From an uncultured Planctomycetaceae bacterium (lineage in GTDB: Bacteria > Planctomycetota > Phycisphaerae > UBA1845 > UTPLA1), in assembly GCA_938008425.1 (NCBI GenBank), contig CALLKH010000119.1, positions 1 through 20,393 of the forward strand: a stretch of DNA of 20,393 nt. The letters run 5' to 3'. The first letter of the stretch is position 1. Every line of letters begins with the position of its first letter. The position numbers and the translations under genes are program-made. This document shows, piece by piece, positions 14,187 through 20,393 of this stretch. Below the pieces are notes generated by a model. The model worked only from the letters and a program-made list of their open reading frames with translations. It was not told the origin of the DNA and did no database searches.

Positions 14187-16007
14187 ATGCGCTGGTCGCA
14201 GTTTTTCATCACCACGACGAAGGAAACCCCCAAGGACGCGACGGCCCCGTCGCATCAGCTCATGCTGCGAACGGGCATGATCCGCCAGCTTGCCGCGGGG
14301 ATCTACAGCTATCTGCCGCTGGGCTATCGCAGCCTCCGCAAGGTGGAGGAGATCGTTCGCGACGAAATGAACCGCGCCGGCGCGATCGAGCTGCACATGC
14401 CGGTGCTGCACCCGATTGAGCTGTGGCATCAGACGAATCGCGTCGAGGCGATGGGCGACGTGCTGTTGCGACTTGGCGGCCCGGAGGGAGACTGGCGATC
14501 GCAGACCGTACTCGGCCCGACGCACGAGGAAGTCATCACCGAGATCGCCCGGGCGTATCTCGGCAGCTACAAGCAATTGCCCATCAACCTGTACCAAATC
14601 CAGGTGAAGTTCCGCGGCGAGGCGCGGCCGAAGAGCGGCGTCCTGCGAACGCGCGAGTTCCTGATGAAGGACGCGTACAGCTTCCACGACAGCGTGGAAA
14701 GCCTGGACGAAGGGTATAAGAAGATGTACGCGGCCTACTGTCGCATCTTCGCACGGTGCGGCCTGCCGTATGTGGCGGTCGAAGCGGAGAGCGGTCCGAT
14801 CGGCGGCGACGCATCGCACGAATTCATGGTGCTGACCGACGCCGGCGAGGATTATGTCGCCCTGACCGAGGATGGCAGCTACGCGGCCAACACGGAGCGC
14901 GCGGTCTGCGCACCGCTGCCGGCCGAGACGGCGGAGATGAAGGCGCTCGAGGAAGTGCACACGCCGGGGCAGCGAACGATTGACGAGGTGACGGCCTTCC
15001 TGAAATTGACTCCGGATCGCATGATCAAAACGCTCATCTACACCGGCACGCTCACCGCCGGTGCCGAGGCTTCGAAGAAAGCCAAACCGCAGGAAATGAC
15101 GTTCGTCGTCCTCGTGCGCGGCGATCATGAGGTCAACGAGAACAAGCTCAATCGCGTCGCGGGGGCGCGGCTGGAACTGGCGACGCCGGCGGTGATTCAA
15201 GCGCTGACCGGCGCGGAGGTCGGTTTCGCCGGGCCGCATTCGCTGAAGGGAACGCCCGGGGCGGATTTCCGATTGATCGTCGATCAGGCCGTGTCGGTCA
15301 TGCAAAACGGCGCCACCGGCGGGAACAGGACGGACTATCACGTGATCAACGTGAATCCGGGCCGGGACTTCGCCGTGACGGGCGAAGGCGTCGTGACGGC
15401 CGACGTGCGAACGGTGGTCGACGGCGATCTGGCCGCCAGCGGCAACGGCTCGCCGATTCGACTGCGCAAGGCGATCGAAATCGGGCACGTCTTCAAGCTC
15501 GGAACCAAGTACAGCACCTCGATGAAGAGTCACTATCTCGACAAGAATGGCAAGTCCCATCCGCACATCATGGGCTGCTACGGCATCGGTCTGACGCGAA
15601 CGCTCGCGGCGGCGCTGGAGGCGTATCACGACGAGAACGGGGCGGTGTGGCCGATGTCGATCGCGCCGTTTGAGGTGCTGATCGTATCGCTCGATCCGAA
15701 CGAGCCGGAAGTGATTTCAACCGCGCAACGGCTGCATGATGAGTTGTCGGCCGCGGGCGTGGATGTGCTCTGGGACGATCGCGATGAACGGGCGGGATTC
15801 AAGTTCAAGGACGCGGATCTGATCGGCGTGCCGCTGCGGATCACGGTCGGGCGCAAGAGCCTGGCCGACGGCGTTGTGGAGTTGAAGCGTCGCAGCAGTC
15901 CGGATGTCGAGAAGGTGAATCCGGCCGAGGCGGGCGCCAAGGCCATCGCAATGGTGGGCGAAGCGAAGGCGGCGCTGATGGCGAAGGCGGACAAGGCGGT
16001 TCGATAG
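14187..16007 (+). CDS. proS: Prolyl-tRNA synthetase, bacterial type
   Basis: This 606-residue class II aminoacyl-tRNA synthetase charges tRNA-Pro. It starts MRWSQFFITTTKETP, the normal bacterial opening. Motif 1 lies around 60-75. GPTHEE (110-115) and the motif-2 loop RTREFLMKDAYSFH (154-167) are present, with GGDASHEF (206-213). An editing insertion domain (about 225-400, with the YbaK-like FVVLVRGDHEVNENKL) hydrolyses Ala-tRNA-Pro. Motif 3 is GCYGIGLTR (463-471), followed by a C-terminal anticodon-binding domain (LDPNEPEVISTAQRLHDEL and DDRDERAGFKFKDADLIG). It is slightly longer than the E. coli enzyme, partly from a Lys/Ala-rich insertion near 295. The ribosome site AGGAAAAGGA precedes the ATG. 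A cognate tRNA-Pro lies about 0.9 kb away on the other strand. Confidence 0.97.
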   Translation: MRWSQFFITTTKETPKDATAPSHQLMLRTGMIRQLAAGIYSYLPLGYRSLRKVEEIVRDEMNRAGAIELHMPVLHPIELWHQTNRVEAMGDVLLRLGGPEGDWRSQTVLGPTHEEVITEIARAYLGSYKQLPINLYQIQVKFRGEARPKSGVLRTREFLMKDAYSFHDSVESLDEGYKKMYAAYCRIFARCGLPYVAVEAESGPIGGDASHEFMVLTDAGEDYVALTEDGSYAANTERAVCAPLPAETAEMKALEEVHTPGQRTIDEVTAFLKLTPDRMIKTLIYTGTLTAGAEASKKAKPQEMTFVVLVRGDHEVNENKLNRVAGARLELATPAVIQALTGAEVGFAGPHSLKGTPGADFRLIVDQAVSVMQNGATGGNRTDYHVINVNPGRDFAVTGEGVVTADVRTVVDGDLAASGNGSPIRLRKAIEIGHVFKLGTKYSTSMKSHYLDKNGKSHPHIMGCYGIGLTRTLAAALEAYHDENGAVWPMSIAPFEVLIVSLDPNEPEVISTAQRLHDELSAAGVDVLWDDRDERAGFKFKDADLIGVPLRITVGRKSLADGVVELKRRSSPDVEKVNPAEAGAKAIAMVGEAKAALMAKADKAVR

Positions 16008-16069
16008 GCCGCGCTTTTCAACGGAATCCCGATACAGGCGTGTCATCGGTGCCAGAGGGCTGTCGCGCG

Positions 16070-17764
16070 TCAGGCGCGGATGCCCAGCAGCGGGCTAAGT
16101 TCGGCGATGCGTTCCTCGACAGCGCGGCGGGTGCGGGCCTCGACGTTGAGCCGGATTGTTCGCTCGGCCGCGTTGGGTCGGACATTGAACCACCAGTCCT
16201 GATAGCGGAACGACAGGCCGTCGAGTTGTTCGGCGACGGCGTCCGCGTGTGCGCGGGTCAGGTTTCGCAGCACTTCGTGCGTGTCGGGGCAGTAGAACTT
16301 CAATTCACCGGACGTGCTGTACCGCTGCAACGGCTTTGCCAGTTCCCCCAGCGTTTTGCCGGAGTTGATGATCATGTTGATCACCTGGATCATCGCGATA
16401 ACGCCGGATTCGCAGTGGGCGGCGGATCGGAAGTAGAAACGCCCGGAGAGGTCGCCGCCGAAGACCGCGTCGCGCTCGGCCATTGTCCGCTTCATGTACG
16501 ACGCGCCGATTCGCTCGCGAACGGGAATCCCGCCGGCGCGAACGATTTCCTCTTCAACCACGGCGCTGGCGCGATGATCGAAGACGATCTGCGAACCCGC
16601 CTCACGCTCGAGCAAGGAACAGGCGAGCAGGGCGATCATATGATCCGGCCGGATGGTGCGGCCTTTCTCATCGACGAAGACACATCGCTCCTCGCTGCTG
16701 TCGAACGAAACGCCGAAGTCGGCCTTCTGGGCCTTGACCAGCGCGCGAAGATCGCGGGTGTTCTTGGCGAGAAGCGGATTGGGCTCGTGATCGAAATTGC
16801 CCTTGTGTTCGAAGTTCAACCGGTGAATGCGCAGGTTGCGATTGCCGCGGAAGATGAGCGGCAGCCATTTGGCGGCGGTGCCGTTGCCGGCGTCGACGAC
16901 GACGGACATCGGCTCGGGGAGCTTCATGTCCTGCCGGAGCAAGGAGCGCAGGGTCTTCGTATAGATGTCGGTGAAGTCCTTGGTGATGCGCCGCGAACTC
17001 GCGCCGGTGTAGTGCTTGGGTACGCGAATGGCGATATCGCGAATGCTGGAGAGGCCGGTCTCCATGCCGATCGGCGACGCCTTGGTGCCGCAGATGCGAA
17101 AGCCGTTCTGGTTGACCGGGTTGTGCCCGGCGGTCACCTGGATTCCGCCGCAGGCCCCGAGGTGGTTGGCGACGAAATAGGTGTGCGGCGTGCCGACCTC
17201 GCCGAGAGTGATGACATCGGTTCCCGTTGAACGAATGCCTTCGATCAGCGCTTCCTCAAGCGACGCGCTGTGCGGCCGCGTGTCACGGCCGACGACGATG
17301 GCGCGGGCGATCGGATCGGCGCGATCGAAGCCGCGAAGTTTTGAGCGAAGGTATTGGGCGACCGCATGACCAATTCGCCATGCGGCGTCTTCGTTGAGCG
17401 GATGCGGGTACGTGCCGCTGATGTCGGAGAGTTTGAACAGCGTGCCGATCTGCGTGGAGTCGTTGAGTTTCTCGACGATCTGGCCGTTGGAGACGCGGAT
17501 AACTTCATGCGGCGGAACGGTGACGGGGACGTACTGTTGAACGTCGCGCCCACGTTCGTCGTCGTTGAACTGGCAGCCCTGGCATTTCGGGTAGTGCGTG
17601 CGCCGTCGGCCGCGGCAGATGGCGTTCGAGATGCGCACCTGCTCCTCGCCGGGGCAGTACTTGTGGTAATCTTTCGTCGCCTGGACGGTGGTCATGGGCG
17701 CATATCGTAAGCACATTCCGTCGGGAAGACTACCATTTGTTGCGGCGGGCGCGCGGGCCGGCAT
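16070..17764 (-). CDS. Phosphohexomutase-like pseudoenzyme with N-terminal Cys motif
   Basis: This 564-residue protein keeps the four-domain phosphomannomutase/phosphoglucomutase fold (VVGRDTRPHS at 157-166, DAGNGTA at 291-297), but its catalytic sites are changed. The phosphoserine loop TASHNP is TAGHNP, with Gly213 replacing the catalytic serine. The metal loop DGDxDR is DSSEER (355-360). The sugar loop GGExSGH is GGDLSGR (436-442). The phosphate loop RxSxTEPxxR is RPNAAERTIR (529-538), and DIRG is DISG. The first 80 residues are extra and hold Cys37, Cys50, Cys61 and Cys64, a possible zinc site. The open frame is intact, so this looks like a maintained non-catalytic protein rather than a decaying gene. 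I chose the ATG at 17764 (GGAGG upstream) over 17803 or 17695. It is divergent from acsA. The role is unknown, with sugar-phosphate sensing or scaffolding possible. Confidence 0.85.
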   Translation of the reverse strand: MPARAPAATNGSLPDGMCLRYAPMTTVQATKDYHKYCPGEEQVRISNAICRGRRRTHYPKCQGCQFNDDERGRDVQQYVPVTVPPHEVIRVSNGQIVEKLNDSTQIGTLFKLSDISGTYPHPLNEDAAWRIGHAVAQYLRSKLRGFDRADPIARAIVVGRDTRPHSASLEEALIEGIRSTGTDVITLGEVGTPHTYFVANHLGACGGIQVTAGHNPVNQNGFRICGTKASPIGMETGLSSIRDIAIRVPKHYTGASSRRITKDFTDIYTKTLRSLLRQDMKLPEPMSVVVDAGNGTAAKWLPLIFRGNRNLRIHRLNFEHKGNFDHEPNPLLAKNTRDLRALVKAQKADFGVSFDSSEERCVFVDEKGRTIRPDHMIALLACSLLEREAGSQIVFDHRASAVVEEEIVRAGGIPVRERIGASYMKRTMAERDAVFGGDLSGRFYFRSAAHCESGVIAMIQVINMIINSGKTLGELAKPLQRYSTSGELKFYCPDTHEVLRNLTRAHADAVAEQLDGLSFRYQDWWFNVRPNAAERTIRLNVEARTRRAVEERIAELSPLLGIRA

Positions 17765-17905
17765 GTGAGATCCTCCGTGATCATCAATTCTGTACGCGTT
17801 CAAGCGCGCGAAGGTTCAGGAAGGGCCGAGGCTTCGGTCGCGTGACGCGCGAAATTCACAAACACCCCGCGAGTCACTCACTGAGATCGAAGGCGCCGTG
17901 CTAAT

Positions 17906-17934
17906 TTGCTGCGACCGGACGCAAACCGTATCAT
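17906..17934 (+). promoter_or_regulatory. Candidate acsA promoter
   Basis: TTGCTG (17906-17911) and TATCAT (17929-17934) are spaced by 17 bp. The predicted start near 17941 gives a leader of about 70 nt. The -10 matches well and the -35 weakly. It lies in the 247-bp region shared with the divergent pseudo-phosphohexomutase gene. Confidence 0.4.
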
Positions 17935-18011
17935 GTAGCGAATCCTGGGGGTGTGGGGAGCCGGAATGGCGCTTCCCGGCCTGCACATCGATGCATTTGG
18001 AGGAAGGCGAG

Positions 18012-19985
18012 ATGGCTGAATCCGATCCTGGTTCGTCGACCGCACCGGCTGTGAAAAAGCACGCTCCGCCGCCGGAGTTCTCGGCAAGGGCCCACATCAA
18101 GACGTTTGAGGAATACCAGGCCGAGTACAAGCGGTCGATTTCCGATCCCGATGCGTATTGGAGCCAGGTCGCCGCGGAGAATCACTTCTTCAAGAAGTGG
18201 GGCCGCGTTCTGCAGTGGAACGAGCCGTTCGCGAAATGGTTCGTCGGGGCCGAAACCAACCTCAGCTACAACTGCCTGGATCATCAGATCGCCCAGGGGC
18301 GAGGAGACCATACCGCCATCATCTGGGAGGGCGAGCCGGTCGATGAAAAGGGCCAGCCGCGCGAGATTCGACGGCTGACGTACAACGAACTGCGCGACGA
18401 AGTCTGCCGTTTCGCGAACGGGCTGAAGGCGCTGGGGGTCGGAAAAGGCGATCGGGTCACAATCTACATGCCGATGGTGGTGGAGCTGGCGGTCGCGATG
18501 CTGGCGTGCGCGCGAATCGGCGCCCCGCATTCGATCATTTTCGGGGGATTCAGCGGCCAGGCGATCGCGGATCGGGTTCAGGACGCGGATTCGCATGTGG
18601 TCATCACGTCTGACGGCGGTTACCGGCGCGGGTCGATCGTTCCGTTGAAGGACAACGTCGATGAGGCGTGCGGCATGACGCCGCTGGTGAAAAAAGTCAT
18701 CGTTCACAAGCGAACCGGCGCATCGATCAACTGGGTCGAGGGGCGCGACGTCTGGTGGCATGATGTTGTCTCCGGTGCGTCCGCCGACTGTCCGGCCGAC
18801 CCGCTGGACTCGGAGCACATGCTGTTTCTGCTCTACACGAGCGGCAGCACGGGCAAGCCGAAGGGCATTCTGCACACGACTGCCGGTTACATGGTCTATA
18901 CGCGGCACACGACGAAGCTGGTCTTTGATCTGAAGCCGGATGATGTGTACTGGTGCACCGCGGACATCGGCTGGATCACGGGGCACAGCTACGTGATTTA
19001 CGGTCCGCTTCAAAACGGCGTGACGACGCTGATGTACGAGGGGGCGCCGAACCATCCGGACTGGGCGCGATTCTGGAGCATCTGCCAGCGGCACGGCGTC
19101 ACAAAGTTCTATACCGCGCCGACCGCCATCCGGGCCTTCATGAAACAGGGCAAGGACTGGCCGGCGAAGCATGACCTGTCGAAGATCAAGCTGATGGGCA
19201 CCGTGGGCGAGCCGATCAATCCCGCGGCGTGGGACTGGTACAACGAGATCATCGGCGGCAATCGGTGTCCGATCGTTGACACCTGGTGGCAGACGGAGAC
19301 GGGCGGAATCATGATTTCGCCGCTGCCCGGCGTGACGCCCACGAAGCCGGGGTCGGCGACGCTGCCGCTCTTCGGCATCGACGCGGCGATCGTGGACCAT
19401 TCAGGCAAGGAGCAGCCGCTCGGCGGGAACGGCCTGCTGGTCGTGCGTAAGCCGTGGCCCGGCATGCTTCGGGGGATTTACGGCGACGAGGCCCGGTTCC
19501 GCAAGCAGTACTGGTCTGAAATCAAGGGCTGTTATTTTACCGGCGACGGCGCGCGGCGCGACGAAGACGGCTACTTCTGGATCACCGGTCGCGTCGACGA
19601 TGTCATCAAGGTGGCGGGGCATCGCCTTGGCACCGCCGAGGTGGAGTCATCGCTCGTGTCGCATCCCAAGGTCGCGGAGGCGGCCGTGATCGGCTACCCG
19701 GACGAGATCACCGGCGAGGCGATCGCGGCGTTCGTCACGCTCAAGGGCGGTGAAACGCCGACTGACGCCTTGAAGGATGAACTGAAGCAGCATGTGGCGA
19801 AAACGCTGGGCGCGATCGCCCGGCCGAAGGATTTGAGGTTTACCGATGCCCTCCCGAAAACCCGCAGCGGCAAGATCATGCGGCGGCTTTTGAAGGAGAT
19901 CGCGACGACGGGAAGCGTCAAGGGGGACGTCACAACTCTTGAGGATTTCACAACGTTAGCGAAACTGTCGGCGGACGAAGGCTGA
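18012..19985 (+). CDS. acsA: Acetyl-CoA synthetase
   Basis: This 657-residue AMP-forming enzyme activates acetate to acetyl-CoA through acetyl-AMP in the cytoplasm. The N-terminal ACS segment (AYWSQVAAENHFFKKWGRVLQW, split as AYWSQVAAENHF and FKKWGRVLQW) is present, followed by the phosphate loop YTSGSTGKPKG (275-285), WWQTETGG (425-432), the hinge ITGRVDDVIKVAGHRLGTAE and the C-terminal PKTRSGKIMRR with catalytic Lys621. That lysine is the site controlled by reversible acetylation in characterised homologues. Length equals the usual 650 residues. I chose the ATG at 18012 because GGAGGAAGG precedes it. An upstream in-frame start at 17898 would add 38 residues without similarity. No terminator is obvious after the stop. 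It supports acetate assimilation and is not functionally tied to its neighbours. Confidence 0.97.
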   Translation: MAESDPGSSTAPAVKKHAPPPEFSARAHIKTFEEYQAEYKRSISDPDAYWSQVAAENHFFKKWGRVLQWNEPFAKWFVGAETNLSYNCLDHQIAQGRGDHTAIIWEGEPVDEKGQPREIRRLTYNELRDEVCRFANGLKALGVGKGDRVTIYMPMVVELAVAMLACARIGAPHSIIFGGFSGQAIADRVQDADSHVVITSDGGYRRGSIVPLKDNVDEACGMTPLVKKVIVHKRTGASINWVEGRDVWWHDVVSGASADCPADPLDSEHMLFLLYTSGSTGKPKGILHTTAGYMVYTRHTTKLVFDLKPDDVYWCTADIGWITGHSYVIYGPLQNGVTTLMYEGAPNHPDWARFWSICQRHGVTKFYTAPTAIRAFMKQGKDWPAKHDLSKIKLMGTVGEPINPAAWDWYNEIIGGNRCPIVDTWWQTETGGIMISPLPGVTPTKPGSATLPLFGIDAAIVDHSGKEQPLGGNGLLVVRKPWPGMLRGIYGDEARFRKQYWSEIKGCYFTGDGARRDEDGYFWITGRVDDVIKVAGHRLGTAEVESSLVSHPKVAEAAVIGYPDEITGEAIAAFVTLKGGETPTDALKDELKQHVAKTLGAIARPKDLRFTDALPKTRSGKIMRRLLKEIATTGSVKGDVTTLEDFTTLAKLSADEG

Positions 19986-19990
19986 TCGGA

Positions 19991-20018
19991 TTGTAAAGAT
20001 TCGGCGTTCGGGTATAAT
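19991..20018 (+). promoter_or_regulatory. Strong promoter upstream of the right-edge gene
   Basis: TTGTAA (19991-19996) is followed after 16 bp by a perfect TATAAT (20013-20018). The expected transcription start is near 20025, about 255 nt before the next coding region, implying a long leader or a separate RNA. Confidence 0.6.
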
Positions 20019-20024
20019 GATTTT

Positions 20025-20268
20025 CGACGCCGCCCAGTGCCGGTTTTTTGAAGTTGGCGAAGGGCGGCCATGGACGACGGAGGCAACGCCGTCGTCAGAC
20101 CGCCCGGGGAATCAAGTCCCGTCCGGCGATCGTCCTGGGGGGCGAAGTGGCGACACCTGGCGTGGTCCGTTTCTTCGTGTCGTGAGTGAATCGCTTCCGG
20201 GTGGATCGAAATCTAACATCAACGGTCGCCGCCGGACGTCTGAGCGATTCGGACATCGGGCGGTCCAC
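20025..20268 (+). ncRNA. Candidate structured leader or small RNA
   Basis: The transcribed strand can form several nested helices. The outer helix is CCGCCC (20030-20035) with GGGCGG (20258-20263). A strong hairpin at 20062-20105 has an inner 8-bp stem GACGACGG/CCGTCGTC with loop AGGCAACG and an outer GGGCGG/CCGCCC. A long-range 8-bp helix is GTCCGGCG (20121-20128) with CGCCGGAC (20230-20237), enclosing CGACAC/GTGTCG (20151-20182). Two GGGCGG copies can each pair with two CCGCCC copies, so alternative folds exist. The last helix ends just before the ribosome site of the next gene. I do not recognise 6S, RNase P, SRP or a known riboswitch. In GC-rich DNA some of this pairing could be chance. 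Confidence 0.35.
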
Positions 20269-20279
20269 CGAGGAACAGG

Positions 20280-20393
20280 ATGACGCACATGGCGATGGAA
20301 TCAGCCTGCAAGTTACAGGTCGGCCGTGACCGGCATGATGGGCAGGTCCGGATGGAAGCAGATCACATCGATTTCGCCGGCGCCACCAAGTTT
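20280..20393 (+). CDS. Unidentified protein, N-terminal fragment
   Basis: Thirty-eight codons are open to the right edge, beginning MTHMAMESACKL. The proposed ATG at 20280 follows GAGGAACAGG. In-frame ATGs at 20289 and 20295 are alternatives. The visible part is polar, without signal peptide or membrane helix. A beta-like stretch (VRMEADHIDFAGATKF) is seen, but I cannot name a family. It would be transcribed from the TATAAT promoter through the structured leader. Confidence 0.5.
   Translation, partial: MTHMAMESACKLQVGRDRHDGQVRMEADHIDFAGATKF

Noticed and set aside
14139..15629. Long open frame (496 codons) antisense to proS
   Set aside because: It lies fully opposite an unmistakable prolyl-tRNA synthetase gene, is rich in Arg/His/Ala/Leu as expected from antisense reading of GC-rich codons, and shows no domain.
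16040..17230. Open frame (396 codons) on the plus strand opposite the pseudo-phosphohexomutase
   Set aside because: The minus-strand frame shows clear family segments along its whole length. The plus frame shows none, so the minus-strand gene is the real one.
16070..17764. Decaying pseudogene or frameshifted phosphomannomutase
   Set aside because: The reading frame is uninterrupted over 564 codons with a good ribosome site, and the substitutions are confined to functional loops while structural segments remain.
17931..19400. Long open frame (489 codons) antisense to acsA
   Set aside because: It is opposite a complete acetyl-CoA synthetase gene and has the Arg/Asp/Val-rich composition typical of antisense frames, with no recognisable motif.
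20025..20268. RNase P RNA, 6S RNA or SRP RNA
   Set aside because: None of the universally conserved core sequences of RNase P or SRP RNA is present, and the pairing is multi-branched rather than the single long bulged hairpin of 6S RNA.
20017..20283. 88-codon open frame ending in an ATGA overlap with the right-edge gene
   Set aside because: Its ATG lies inside the -10 box, upstream of the predicted transcription start, and there is no ribosome site. The composition (Arg, Gly, Ser, Pro) looks noncoding. The overlap may be coincidence.

Overview
The window is GC-rich bacterial DNA with tightly packed, mostly intact genes. No insertion sequence, phage gene, CRISPR array or rRNA is visible. A secreted LamG protein, many small regulators, a PilZ protein and a tRNA without an encoded CCA would suit a Planctomycetota-like Gram-negative bacterium. 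No phylogenetic marker proves this, so the placement is a low-confidence inference.

Left part (1-5157). A LamG-domain secreted protein runs off the left edge on the minus strand. Divergent from it is a two-gene ArsR repressor / SRPBCC pair, whose promoter is covered by a perfect 10-bp inverted repeat and looks leaderless. An Old Yellow Enzyme (YqjM type, minus strand) converges on this pair. A 710-bp gap with several palindromes separates that gene from a MarR regulator.

Centre (5380-12704). Two convergent gene groups share a carbamoyl/ureido theme. The plus-strand group encodes a membrane-anchored fibronectin-III protein, a sodium:solute symporter, a 41-residue membrane peptide, an ATCase-like carbamoyltransferase and an asparagine synthetase. 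The first four genes overlap. The minus-strand group encodes an M20 allantoate/N-carbamoyl-amino-acid amidohydrolase and a cysteine hydrolase of the isochorismatase / N-carbamoylsarcosine amidase superfamily. The carbamoyltransferase keeps the carbamoyl-phosphate site but lacks the aspartate-binding Arg-x-Gln motif, so it probably uses another acceptor. Together the genes suggest uptake and nitrogen recovery from a ureido or carbamoyl compound. The substrate is unknown.

Right part (12705-20393). This part holds tRNA-Pro(CGG) with its own promoter, a PilZ-domain protein, and prolyl-tRNA synthetase (proS) close to its cognate tRNA. Next is a phosphohexomutase homologue that has lost its catalytic serine and most of its metal and sugar ligands and has gained a four-cysteine N-terminal segment. 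It is most likely an intact pseudoenzyme. Acetyl-CoA synthetase (acsA) follows. At the edge, a consensus promoter precedes about 255 nt of DNA able to form nested helices, then the start of an unidentified gene. The pseudoenzyme, the carbamoyl cluster and the structured leader most deserve follow-up.
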